Positions 11,479-18,801 of a stretch of DNA of 26,487 nt are shown one piece after another. The position numbers and the translations under genes were made by a program. The notes below the pieces were generated by a model. It saw only the letters and a list, made by a program, of their open reading frames with translations. It was not told the origin of the DNA and did not search any database. The DNA lies in IMG/VR virus record IMGVR_UViG_3300044608_002724, positions 1-26,487 of that record; one strand, given 5' to 3'. Origin of the DNA: a virus. Every line of letters begins with the position of its first letter. Position 1 is the first letter of the stretch.

Positions 11479-12810
11479 TTATATCGACAGAATCGCCAAA
11501 GCAGATGACAATATACCAGCTGCAGAAGTACTAGGACCAGGTGCAGCGGTTAATGTATTTACAGACATAGGAATAAAAATACTTTCACCTGGTTCTAAAA
11601 TATATCCAGGATGTTGATTTCCAGTTGCAATAGAGATGGGAGTTCCAGCCTGTCCTATTAGAGCTGCAAGTATATGTGTTTGATTTTTTATATGAGTCCC
11701 ATGAACTGGAACTAAAGCTGGATTTTGTGGATTTGCAAGTGAAACAACAGGAGTAGTTGGAGTCAAAGTTATACTCCATGTTCTAACCGAGTTTGATTCT
11801 GATGTTTCATTTCTAATTCTAGCAGGTATTGTTGAGTTCAATCGAGTATTAATTGCAGAGATAGCTGTTGATATGTTCGCTGCATTTACACCAACAGTCG
11901 CTGTATTTCCAGATCCGGTTGCACCCACAAAAAGACCATAAAGATTTGATCTTCGATCAGTATCTACACTAGCAGAACCTACAACGGTTACTTGTTGTGG
12001 TATGGAGAAACTTACAATCATATCACCGGGATTATTTCCAGCACTAGCACTTTCAGATGCCTTTGTTCCTCTAACAACAACAGGAGTTGGATTAGTCAAA
12101 GAAGTCCATGTGTTTCCCATTACACGCAGGATATCACCGGTAACATTTTTTATTCCTACTATAGGATCTATATTGGCAGTCAAACTTAATCCAAGATTGG
12201 AAACAAATACCTTTAACGCATCTCCACTAGAACCAATTGCTGTTCCATTACTTCCGGCAATGTAAGTAGAGTGGGTGGATCCTCCCTGAAAAGGTGAAAC
12301 TTTTACGGTATCATTCGCTGCAGTTAAAGTCCATGCTCTTGTAGTTCCAATTTCACCATAAACTCTTATACTATCTGTTCCAAATGTTAATGCTCTTCCA
12401 CCGGTCGTAGAAACCAATCCTGTTATTCCTACAGAACCAAGAATAAAAACAGATCCAGTAACACCCACTCGAACACCGTTAGTTATTCCTTGTATACCAC
12501 CTGTTATAGCTAAAGGTCCACTGATTCCATTTGCAACATATATTGGTTGGGAGAATGAGTTTCCAACAACAAAAGTTCCATATCCAAAGACACCACCAGT
12601 AACAGCTATTCTATCACCACTTGATCCATACAAACGAACTGGCATTGGTGTGCTCTCGTTTGTTTTGTATGAGTAATTATCGTCTCCCCATGCGGCTTTT
12701 ATAATTTGGACATGGGATGTGACACCTGCATTTTGGACAATATCTGTAGCCAATACTGCATCGCCACCGAGAATCGCCACTGGTATGTTATTATCTTCGT
12801 CTACAGCCAT
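11479..12810 (-). CDS. Gly/Thr-rich beta-repeat virion protein, 443 aa
   Basis: It starts at ATG 12810 behind CGGAG. The sequence is dominated by short Gly-rich beta repeats around residues 70-140 (DRIAVTGGVFGYG, PLAITGGIQGITNGVRVGVT, ILGSVGITGLVSTTGG), the look of a trimeric fibre or decoration protein. The C-terminal half (residues ~330-430) reads as a compact beta domain, with HPGYILEPGESIFIPM. Similar Gly-repeat proteins of virions occur in aquatic T4-like phages with unknown role. It has no signal peptide. It is divergent from the gp33 gene, with a 65-nt gap holding the gp33 promoter; I saw no perfect late promoter on this side. Confidence 0.75.
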   Translation of the reverse strand: MAVDEDNNIPVAILGGDAVLATDIVQNAGVTSHVQIIKAAWGDDNYSYKTNESTPMPVRLYGSSGDRIAVTGGVFGYGTFVVGNSFSQPIYVANGISGPLAITGGIQGITNGVRVGVTGSVFILGSVGITGLVSTTGGRALTFGTDSIRVYGEIGTTRAWTLTAANDTVKVSPFQGGSTHSTYIAGSNGTAIGSSGDALKVFVSNLGLSLTANIDPIVGIKNVTGDILRVMGNTWTSLTNPTPVVVRGTKASESASAGNNPGDMIVSFSIPQQVTVVGSASVDTDRRSNLYGLFVGATGSGNTATVGVNAANISTAISAINTRLNSTIPARIRNETSESNSVRTWSITLTPTTPVVSLANPQNPALVPVHGTHIKNQTHILAALIGQAGTPISIATGNQHPGYILEPGESIFIPMSVNTLTAAPGPSTSAAGILSSALAILSI

Positions 12811-12860
12811 TAAAATTTCTCCGAATATTTGACCTTATACCTATATATTCCAGTTTTATG

Positions 12861-12869
12861 TGGTATAAT
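12861..12869 (+). promoter_or_regulatory. Extended -10 promoter for gp33
   Basis: TGG-TATAAT (12861-12869) followed by AGAGTCATGA; the stretch TATAATAGAGTCAT is identical to the promoter at 961. No acceptable -35 box is visible at 15-19 nt. Transcription would begin at about 12876, the A of the gp33 start codon. Confidence 0.65.
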
Positions 12870-12875
12870 AGAGTC

Positions 12876-13097
12876 ATGATAATAGACTTAAAGAATAAAT
12901 TCTCAAGAAGTGTGGAACTTTATGTCGAAAAATGGAAAGTTCCTTACATAGACGCAATATTAGCTTTATGTGAAGAATATAAGCTAGAACCAGAAGCGAT
13001 AACAAAGTTTTTAAGTAAGCCACTAATAGAAAAACTTAAGGTCGAAGGTCAGGACCTAAATATAGTGGCAAAAAACAAGTCAAAATTGCCGTTTTGA
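12876..13097 (+). CDS. 33: gp33-like late-transcription coactivator
   Basis: A 73-residue protein. Residues 16-64 (YVEKWKVPYIDAILALCEEY, then EPEAITKFLSKPLIEKLKVE) align by eye with T4 gp33 from its MVEEFGMSYLEAT segment through GIIEKIQSEAIDENLL. T4 gp33 binds the RNA polymerase flap and links the sliding clamp to the late sigma gp55 for transcription from TATAAATA promoters, which are present in this window. The protein is shorter than T4 gp33 (112 aa) at the N-terminus, and its C-terminus (KSKLPF) differs from the T4 clamp-binding tail. The start codon coincides with the predicted transcription start and there is no ribosome-binding site, so it is probably translated leaderless. It lies just upstream of gene 32. 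Confidence 0.82.
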   Translation: MIIDLKNKFSRSVELYVEKWKVPYIDAILALCEEYKLEPEAITKFLSKPLIEKLKVEGQDLNIVAKNKSKLPF

Positions 13098-13098
13098 C

Positions 13099-13127
13099 TT
13101 GACCAACAAGATACAATCTGATACAAT
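13099..13127 (+). promoter_or_regulatory. Sigma70-type promoter for gene 32
   Basis: TTGACC (13099-13104), a 17-nt spacer and TACAAT (13122-13127). A second TACAAT at 13112 is badly spaced. The start is near 13134, just before a hairpin in the leader. Confidence 0.65.
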
Positions 13128-13139
13128 ACAACCAATAGG

Positions 13140-13156
13140 CCAAGGTAGTTCCTTGG
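13140..13156 (+). promoter_or_regulatory. Leader hairpin next to the gene 32 ribosome-binding site
   Basis: CCAAGG (13140-13145), loop TAGTT, CCTTGG (13151-13156), directly followed by GAAAGGA and ATG 13170. In T4, gp32 represses its own translation through a structured leader and an unstructured AT-rich ribosome-binding site; a similar role here is inferred. Confidence 0.5.
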
Positions 13157-13169
13157 GAAAGGAAAACAT

Positions 13170-14057
13170 ATGTCATTTAGCGATTTTAAGAAGAAGTCAA
13201 AGAACAGTATTGAACAACTCGCAAAGAAGCTTGAGGAGGATATCGGCACCAAGAAGAGTTATAAGGATGACCGATTCTGGAGACCGGAGCTGGACAAGAC
13301 CGGTAGTGGATACGCAGTTATTCGCTTCCTGCCTGCAGGGGAAAATGAGGACATCCCATGGGCTAAGACCTACACCCATGCATTCAAGGGTAAGGGCGGT
13401 TGGTATATTGAGAATTGCCCTACTGCTATTGAACAAAAGTGTCCTGTATGTGAGATCAATAACGAGCTTTGGAATTCCGGGATCGAGAGCGACAAAAACA
13501 TCGCTCGCGACCGTAAGCGTAAGCTCTCCTACATCTCTAATATTCTGGTGATTTCAGATCCTGCTAATCCACAGAATGATGGTAAGGTCTTCCTGTTCAA
13601 GTATGGTAAGAAGATCTTTGATAAGATTCAAGAGGCTATGAAGCCTGATTTCCAAGATGAGAAGCCAGTGAATCCTTTTGATCTCTGGGGTGGATCTAAC
13701 TTCCGTATGAAGATTCGTAATGTGGCTGGATACACTAATTACGACAAGTCTGAGTTTGATTCTCCTTCTGGTCTTTTCGATGGAGATGATAAGAAGCTGG
13801 AAGCACTTTGGAACAAGCTCTATCGTCTGAAGGAGTTCACCGATCCGTCGAACTTCAAGTCATATGATGAGCTCAAGAAGAAGGTTCACAATGTTCTCGG
13901 AGCTAACATTCGTGATACTAGTAGCGAGGACACTACTGTAGAGGATGACATGGATGAACCCGTGGCACCTAAGCCTTCTACAAAGAAGAAGAGTTCACCT
14001 GAACCAGATGATGATATGGATGCCATGTCTTATCTGGAAAAGTTGGCTAATGAATAA
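13170..14057 (+). CDS. 32: gp32-like single-stranded DNA-binding protein
   Basis: A 295-residue protein that coats ssDNA during replication, recombination and repair. The basic N-terminus (FKKKSKNSIEQLAKKLEED) corresponds to the cooperative self-binding domain. The core has the gp32 zinc site: H70, C83, C91, C94 (H-x12-C-x7-C-x2-C; T4 has H64, C77, C87, C90). W79 and many aromatic residues follow (FRMKIRNVAGYTNYDKSEF). The C-terminal tail is acidic (SSEDTTVEDDMDE and DDDMDAMSYLEKLANE), as expected for recruiting partner proteins. Length is close to T4 gp32 (301 aa). Codon use is GC-richer than the structural genes. It is driven by its own promoter and has a good AAAGGA site. Its stop is back to back with the stop of the convergent gene, inside a shared hairpin. 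Confidence 0.95.
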   Translation: MSFSDFKKKSKNSIEQLAKKLEEDIGTKKSYKDDRFWRPELDKTGSGYAVIRFLPAGENEDIPWAKTYTHAFKGKGGWYIENCPTAIEQKCPVCEINNELWNSGIESDKNIARDRKRKLSYISNILVISDPANPQNDGKVFLFKYGKKIFDKIQEAMKPDFQDEKPVNPFDLWGGSNFRMKIRNVAGYTNYDKSEFDSPSGLFDGDDKKLEALWNKLYRLKEFTDPSNFKSYDELKKKVHNVLGANIRDTSSEDTTVEDDMDEPVAPKPSTKKKSSPEPDDDMDAMSYLEKLANE

Positions 14058-14065
14058 TTAGCCAA
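14043..14065. terminator. Bidirectional hairpin between convergent genes
   Basis: TTGGCTAAT (14043-14051), loop GAATA, ATTAGCCAA (14057-14065): nine perfect pairs overlapping the stop codons of gene 32 (14055-14057) and the minus-strand gene (14058-14060). T-tracts are short (AAATT on plus, CTTTT on minus), so termination efficiency is uncertain. Confidence 0.6.
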
Positions 14066-15230
14066 AAATTCTTCTCCAATTCGGCAGAAATGCCGTCTCA
14101 ATGGCCACCTTTTCGAAGGTGGTCATTTGTTTATTGGTAATATTAGTACTAATGTTGTTTACTACTGCACCACCACCATTTCCACCTTCCATTTGCACTT
14201 CTCCGCCAGTCATTTGCTCTCTTGCTTCTTGGTTTTTATTTTCGGTTATTTTTTCAGTTTGTGATTGTCGGGTTGCCTTTGCAGCTGCATCGATACTATT
14301 TGGTCCAGAAACCGGAGATACTTCTACTCCGCCGTTTTTTGTTGAAGATACAATCTCTGCAGATCCATTTTTGGCATCACCTGCCATGGCAATTGGAGTT
14401 GGTTGATTTACAACCACACTATTGGGACCTGCCGCCATCATAGATCCACCTTCAGCAAATGAGACAAATGATTTTTCATGCTTGGGAGAAAACACATATT
14501 TTACTTTTTTACTTTCATAAAAATGCGGTTTTCTTTCTATTGAGGTTTTATGAAAAGCTGAACTAGATGTGCTTTTTATTTCAGTATTATTAACTGGATT
14601 TGTGTTAGTGTTATTTTGTATTACTGTTTGTTTTTCTTTATTTGATTGGTCGTTATTTAATGTCGAATTATATTTTATTGAAAGATTTGCAGATGGCTCT
14701 ACAATGGTATTTTTTATATCTGATTTATTAGTCACAACTGAATTTGGTGTATTGTATTCATTTTTCCATAAATTTTCGGCAGAATCTATTTTGTTCTGGA
14801 TTGTGTTTATGTTCTTTTCGATTTTAGGAGAAGGAAAATTAAATAATTTATCGTTTTTAACCACTGTGGGATTTTTTCCCATAAAGGTGTTCATTATCGA
14901 AATTTTTTTATTTTGTTCCGTTATTCTGTTGGAATTATCTACTAAGGATTTGCTGTTTGATGTGTTTGTTGGGCTGGAACCATTTTTAATATTTTTAGTA
15001 TTATAGGTTACATTATTAATTGTAGTTTTTGACGGCAATTTATTAATTTGAAATAATTCTTTAATTTTTCCAAATAGATCACCAGAAAAATTATTATTTT
15101 CTTTTTTTGGCTCCTCAATTTTTGGAAGACTGTCTTGATATTTTGGGGAAATGTCAATCGGATCCTTTTTTTGTAAGGTAGGATCCTCTTTTTTAATTTG
15201 TCTTCCTTCAAATCTTGGTAAATTAGGCAT
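14058..15230 (-). CDS. Asn/Lys-rich, largely disordered probable baseplate-module protein
   Basis: A 390-residue protein in the minus-strand baseplate operon; its ATG overlaps the stop of the gp26 frameshift extension (shared ATGCCTAA). Residues 1-50 are charged (MPNLPRFEGRQIKKEDPTLQ), 70-230 are low-complexity Asn/Ser/Thr, 250-350 are Gly/Ala-rich (EGGSMMAAGPNSVVVNQPTP), and the C-terminus (TFEKVAIETAFLPNWRRIFG) looks folded. There is no membrane segment or signal peptide. The position next to gp26 and gp4 homologues suggests a tail or hub assembly protein; I do not recognise a family. Confidence 0.7.
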   Translation of the reverse strand: MPNLPRFEGRQIKKEDPTLQKKDPIDISPKYQDSLPKIEEPKKENNNFSGDLFGKIKELFQINKLPSKTTINNVTYNTKNIKNGSSPTNTSNSKSLVDNSNRITEQNKKISIMNTFMGKNPTVVKNDKLFNFPSPKIEKNINTIQNKIDSAENLWKNEYNTPNSVVTNKSDIKNTIVEPSANLSIKYNSTLNNDQSNKEKQTVIQNNTNTNPVNNTEIKSTSSSAFHKTSIERKPHFYESKKVKYVFSPKHEKSFVSFAEGGSMMAAGPNSVVVNQPTPIAMAGDAKNGSAEIVSSTKNGGVEVSPVSGPNSIDAAAKATRQSQTEKITENKNQEAREQMTGGEVQMEGGNGGGAVVNNISTNITNKQMTTFEKVAIETAFLPNWRRIFG

Positions 15231-15408
15231 TTCTTTCCGTTCTCTTTCTATTTTCTTCCTGGATGTAGTGCCTCAATTGGGACACATAAATCTCTCTTTC
15301 AAATGGCATCATGTTTTCTATATCACTTAACGACCATTTATGAATATGCATAAGATTGAAATTCAATCTATAATAACTAACGAGATTTATATGACCGAGG
15401 CTAATTCG
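15223..15408 (-). CDS. -1 frame extension of gp26, expected as a frameshift fusion
   Basis: Sixty-one codons in the -1 frame follow directly from the slippery heptamer: RISLGHINLVSYYRLNFNLM, then HIHKWSLSDIENMMPFEREI, then YVSQLRHYIQEENRK. The segment has the look of a conserved tail-assembly domain (PFEREIYV core with aromatic helices) and continues without a stop from the gp26 frame crossing point to TAA 15223-15225. An internal ATG (15351) could give a separate 42-residue protein, but it has no ribosome-binding site and would lose the SLGHINLVSYY part. The fusion would be 291 residues. The stop overlaps the next gene's start. Confidence 0.7.
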   Translation of the reverse strand, partial: RISLGHINLVSYYRLNFNLMHIHKWSLSDIENMMPFEREIYVSQLRHYIQEENRKRTERNA

Positions 15409-16097
15409 AAAAAAGAGTCAATTCCATTAAACTTAACGCTTCTGCTAACTCCGTCCTTAGTCTTATAAGGTAATTCTAATTCTAATTTGGGAATTTTTCT
15501 GAAAAATTCAATTAAAATATTATATTGATCCATGGTAAGAGAATCGAAAAATTCTTCGATGTCGTCTTCGCTGGTATCATTTTTTGTTATTGAATCAGTA
15601 GATGTTTGAAATTCAACAAAACAGTTTGCAAATAATTTTTTCAAATCATCATCGGTTTCTTTTTCTATGTAATAATTCAAATCCGGTGATTTTAACAATA
15701 ACACCATTCCATTACCAAATTTTACTTTGTATATATTTTCTATTTTTTCATTTGGTTTAAATAATGATATATCGCATTTCAAATTTATTTTTTCATTAGT
15801 CTCAGGACAGATTATTTGAAAGTCAAAGACCTCGCTAACGGACTTTGATCTCAAGTTTAAATATGCCATTTGAGCATCTATTAAACTTAAATTGCCTGCA
15901 TCTTTTATATCATGATAGCAATTTTCTATTATATTTTTCATGGCTTTTGCCATAGATGACACAGATCCTTCACTTTGTGCCAAAAGTAAATTTTTTTCTT
16001 CTTTTACCGTCATTGGTCTAAATTTATACTTTTTATTTGATGCCGGTAATGTCACTTCAAATATTGGTAATGATTTTTTTAAAATTTCAGTTAACAT
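15387..16097 (-). CDS. 26: gp26-like baseplate hub assembly protein
   Basis: A 236-residue protein of the T4_baseplate (gp26) family. The N-terminal pattern is characteristic: FEVTLPASNKKYKFRPMTVK, then EEKNLLLAQSEG, KAMKNIIENC and AYLNLRSKSVSEVFDFQIIC, with a C-P-E-T-N turn. In T4, gp26 acts in assembly of the central hub. Near the C-terminus, DSFFELASVI ends this frame, but a slippery heptamer over the two Phe codons allows a -1 product with 61 extra residues. That layout resembles the G/GT tail-assembly chaperones of lambda-like phages. It follows the 194-residue tail protein by 6 nt in a four- to five-gene operon started by gp4. Confidence 0.82.
   Translation of the reverse strand: MLTEILKKSLPIFEVTLPASNKKYKFRPMTVKEEKNLLLAQSEGSVSSMAKAMKNIIENCYHDIKDAGNLSLIDAQMAYLNLRSKSVSEVFDFQIICPETNEKINLKCDISLFKPNEKIENIYKVKFGNGMVLLLKSPDLNYYIEKETDDDLKKLFANCFVEFQTSTDSITKNDTSEDDIEEFFDSLTMDQYNILIEFFRKIPKLELELPYKTKDGVSRSVKFNGIDSFFELASVI
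15408..15414 (-). promoter_or_regulatory. -1 ribosomal frameshift site (slippery heptamer)
   Basis: On the minus strand the sequence is T TTT TTC, in phase with the gp26 frame (TCT TTT TTC GAA), the canonical X-XXY-YYZ heptamer. A 7-bp hairpin (AGATTGA-ATT-TCAATCT) lies ~40 nt downstream, rather far for a stimulator. Confidence 0.7.
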
Positions 16098-16103
16098 ATT
16101 TTA

Positions 16104-16688
16104 TTAAAGTCTATTGGACTCTACTCCTACTGTAAATGCTATTGTCATAATTTGATACGCTGGTTCAGATTCTGCCGCGAATTTAAAAGGCATAATTTTC
16201 TCTATAAAGCAGTTATTGTAAATATATGGTCTTTGTCTTTCTTCTTGATAATTTACAGGATATATTATTATATTATAACCATATATGTTATTTTTTTGCG
16301 GTCCTTTCCATTTAAAATAGGTGTCACCATTTTTGTTTCCTGGAAAGTCGAATTGTGTTCTATTATAATTTAAAAAACTGAATAAATTCCATTCACCTCC
16401 CCACTCACCCTCTTTGGAGGGCACCATAAATGTCAATAATAAATTATCTTCATATTTGATGCCTACTGGTTGTTTGTATTCCCAATTTCCTCTCCAATAA
16501 GTGTTTGTATAAAATTGATATTTTGGTCCAGGAAGAGTTGCTTCTATTACATATCTTGATGCATCCAAAATCAATTCTCCCTTACCAGCTTCATAAATAT
16601 AACAATCATATAAATGGGCAGATTGTAACCCTATAGTGTTTACGAGTTCTATTATAGAAGTTATTGAGTTTGGATTTCGTGTTGTCAT
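16104..16688 (-). CDS. Tail-tube-fold-like baseplate protein, 194 aa
   Basis: The start overlaps the stop of gp4 (ATGA). The sequence alternates beta strands: ILDASRYVIEATLPGPKYQF, LLLTFMVPSKEGEW, GYNIIIYPVNYQEE, then NNCFIEKIMPFKFAAESEPA and MTIAFTVGVES. The final pattern (N-C-F-x-x-K-I-x-P-F, then a strand pair) recalls the tail-tube protein family (gp19 and its baseplate relatives). A small hub or tube-initiation protein is therefore plausible. No exact family match is recalled, so function stays tentative while the coding call is firm. Confidence 0.7.
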   Translation of the reverse strand: MTTRNPNSITSIIELVNTIGLQSAHLYDCYIYEAGKGELILDASRYVIEATLPGPKYQFYTNTYWRGNWEYKQPVGIKYEDNLLLTFMVPSKEGEWGGEWNLFSFLNYNRTQFDFPGNKNGDTYFKWKGPQKNNIYGYNIIIYPVNYQEERQRPYIYNNCFIEKIMPFKFAAESEPAYQIMTIAFTVGVESNRL

Positions 16689-17113
16689 TTGATGTGTAGG
16701 TGGTCTTCCGTTAAAATTTTAAATTTCCATCCTTTTTTTGAACAGTAATCTAAAGCAGATTCCCACTTAGAGTTATTTATTGCATATCTGGCATACTCTT
16801 CAGAATAGCTTTTCTTTTTCTTATTCTTTGGAGCAACTGTTTGTTTTTTTGGTTTGATTTCAACAAGAAATGTTTCCACAACAGAATTGTTTACGGTTTC
16901 AAAAAGAAAATCCGGATAATACATACAAACCTTGTTTTTTATTGGGCAAATGTAAGGTATTCTAACTTCTTCGCTTGCCCAGCGTAAAACCGAGTTGTTT
17001 TCATCCAGATATTTACAAAACTTCCTTTCCCATAAAGATCTACAAATTATGTTGGATGGATCACCTACATATTTTGATGGATTTTTTGGGTAAAACTTAG
17101 TTTTATAGGGCAT
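16685..17113 (-). CDS. 4: gp4-like head completion protein (nuclease fold)
   Basis: A 142-residue protein; ATG 17113 (MPYKTKFYPKNPSKYVGDPS) is chosen because homologues start here and upstream codons overlap the divergent gp48 gene. Motifs typical of T4 gp4 are present: CRSLWERKFCKYLDEN, W45ASEEVRIPY, then a PD-(D/E)xK-like core with P67-D68 in YYPDFLFE and E85-x-K87 in VEIKPKK. T4 gp4 is needed late in head completion, before tail joining, and its fold resembles TnsA-type endonucleases. A CATAAATA element lies 8 nt before ATG. It begins the minus-strand operon that includes gp26. Confidence 0.88.
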   Translation of the reverse strand: MPYKTKFYPKNPSKYVGDPSNIICRSLWERKFCKYLDENNSVLRWASEEVRIPYICPIKNKVCMYYPDFLFETVNNSVVETFLVEIKPKKQTVAPKNKKKKSYSEEYARYAINNSKWESALDYCSKKGWKFKILTEDHLHIK

Positions 17114-17121
17114 AATAAAAA

Positions 17122-17129
17122 TATTTATG
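17122..17129 (-). promoter_or_regulatory. Late promoter-like element for gp4
   Basis: CATAAATA on the minus strand, one base from consensus. It overlaps the start codon of gp48 on the other strand (17127-17129) and would start transcription about 3 nt before the gp4 ATG. Confidence 0.5.
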
Positions 17130-17897
17130 GCTATCACCGTACCACCAACTCTAAACAAAACCCCATTCACAAAAACGCCGTTTTTGGTGTATTTACATGG
17201 AGCCGATACAGAGGCACCAAATAAATGGAGAGGTTGGACCAGAGAAGAGGTAAAAGCAGCTGGTAAAACTTGGGTTTTACCAATGCCAGAAAGAGGATTT
17301 GGAACAAATACAGAATTGAAAGTTACCGATGAGGAATCTGTATTAAGATATCCAAGCACACTGGGCAAAGCTACCGGAATGGGATCAAAATTTGTAAGTA
17401 CAATTGCCGGTGCGATACCATTACTTGGAGGTCTGATTACAGACCTTGATCAAGCAATGAGAGGGCACGGTATTGGTGGAGCAGGAGTTCCATTAGATTT
17501 TACTTCTTTGACTGTATATGGCAATAAGAAACGATCATTTAGATTTATTTTTGATTTATATGCTCTTGATAGTAAAGATTCAGGATCAATTTCAAGATTT
17601 TGTCGAGAGATGCATGGTAATTCTATGGTTAGACCTGGGCATGGTTACTTAACAACTCCCTATGTTTGGACATTCTCGATATTTACCAGTTCTGGAGAAG
17701 ATGTTACAGCATTATGGTTTCCAGATCCTGGTGCATGTGCTATGGTAAATGTATCGGATACACCTAGTAATTTTATTCACACTCATGATGGAACAACATC
17801 TGCGAGATCTATAGTTACTTTAACTTTAACTGAAATAGAACCAATGGGTTATCATAAAGGCGCATTTGTGCCTACTTGGTCTTTCGATCCATTTTAA
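17127..17897 (+). CDS. 48: gp48-like baseplate tail-tube cap protein
   Basis: A 256-residue protein. The C-terminal two thirds follow the gp48/gp54 tube-cap pattern: GVPLDFTSLTVYGNKKRSFR, FIFDLYALDSKDSGSISRFC, a loop MVRPGHGYLTTPYVWTFSIF, and a last strand set SIVTLTLTEIEPMGYHKGAF. A hydrophobic Gly-rich segment (VSTIAGAIPLLGGLITDLD, residues ~90-108) sits in the middle, as in such proteins. The T4 cap sits on the baseplate hub and nucleates tail-tube growth. The start is 13 nt from the divergent gp4 start and has no Shine-Dalgarno sequence. Gp48 rather than gp54 is a judgement from size and synteny. Confidence 0.72.
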   Translation: MAITVPPTLNKTPFTKTPFLVYLHGADTEAPNKWRGWTREEVKAAGKTWVLPMPERGFGTNTELKVTDEESVLRYPSTLGKATGMGSKFVSTIAGAIPLLGGLITDLDQAMRGHGIGGAGVPLDFTSLTVYGNKKRSFRFIFDLYALDSKDSGSISRFCREMHGNSMVRPGHGYLTTPYVWTFSIFTSSGEDVTALWFPDPGACAMVNVSDTPSNFIHTHDGTTSARSIVTLTLTEIEPMGYHKGAFVPTWSFDPF

Positions 17898-17913
17898 GGA
17901 ATAAAGATATAAA

Positions 17914-18801
17914 ATGAAATATTTTACTTTTTTCGACAAAATTCAATACCAGTTTGCAGATGATAGTTTACAGATGATGAATATTTTTAATAGACCCTCT
18001 GCAAATGTATCATTTGAGTTTCCTATTTCTCAGCCATACACCTATTTTATTGAAGACGGTAATACTCCCGATGATGTCGCAAGAAAAGTTTATAATGATG
18101 ACAATTACTTTTGGTTTGTTTTGCTTCAAAATAAAATAGTTGATTTTTATAAGGAATGGCCAAGTTCATACAGTCATTGGAAGGATCAGTTATTAACTAT
18201 TTACACGGCAGATACTTTTTTTTCTCCACATAAATTAGATGTGCAGATTGGAGATATAGTATCAAAGGTTGGAACAAGAGAAATAGCCGGTGTCACATTA
18301 GAAATCGACTTTGAAAATGCTGGAGTTGTAAGTGGGGTTGATCCATTCTTAAGATCATTTGATGTGCATAGAATAGCCGGTGAGATAAAGGAAAATAATA
18401 ATTATTGGATTCTAAGAAAATCTGGATTTAGCTATAGAAAAATAAATCCCCCAAATTCGACCGCAGCACATGTCCTTTATAGAAAAGAATTAAAACTGAA
18501 TGCAGGAGTTGAGTTCTATTCAATAGACAGCAAGAATAATAATATAATGATATCTCCATATTCAGATCCAAGTGGCACTAATTTAGTTTCATCTGGTGTC
18601 GATAATATTTTTGATTATCCAGATACTATTTTATCAAAATATATCAAGAAAGAATTACCTGGTTATATAATCCCAAGATCATTTTCAGACGCGAAAGAAA
18701 GAGAATGGTTGTTTAAGAAAAATATACAAGTAATTCCTATAAGTAATCTTACAAATCTCAATAATGCATATTCTGATCTTTTCGTGAAGGATTCTATATG
18801 A
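17914..18801 (+). CDS. 53: gp53-like baseplate wedge protein
   Basis: A 295-residue protein with the gp53 signature near residues 40-80: YTYFIEDGNTPDDVARKVYN, then NYFWFVLLQNKIVDFYKEWP, a LysM-like segment. The N-terminus (MKYFTFFDKIQYQFADDSLQ) and the C-terminal YSDLF are typical. In T4, gp53 joins wedge to hub and promotes assembly of the six wedges into the baseplate. AAGGA lies 13 nt upstream, a wide spacing. Its stop overlaps the start of the giant hub gene (ATGA), so translation is coupled. Confidence 0.9.
   Translation: MKYFTFFDKIQYQFADDSLQMMNIFNRPSANVSFEFPISQPYTYFIEDGNTPDDVARKVYNDDNYFWFVLLQNKIVDFYKEWPSSYSHWKDQLLTIYTADTFFSPHKLDVQIGDIVSKVGTREIAGVTLEIDFENAGVVSGVDPFLRSFDVHRIAGEIKENNNYWILRKSGFSYRKINPPNSTAAHVLYRKELKLNAGVEFYSIDSKNNNIMISPYSDPSGTNLVSSGVDNIFDYPDTILSKYIKKELPGYIIPRSFSDAKEREWLFKKNIQVIPISNLTNLNNAYSDLFVKDSI

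Noticed and set aside
14101-15006. Long plus-strand frames opposite the Asn-rich gene
   Set aside because: They are hydrophobic, low-complexity mirror frames of an Asn/Lys-rich coding strand without ribosome-binding sites.
15223-15351. An independent 42-residue gene after gp26
   Set aside because: There is no ribosome-binding site and the protein-like sequence extends upstream of its ATG to the slippery heptamer; frameshift expression fits better, though independent translation is not excluded.
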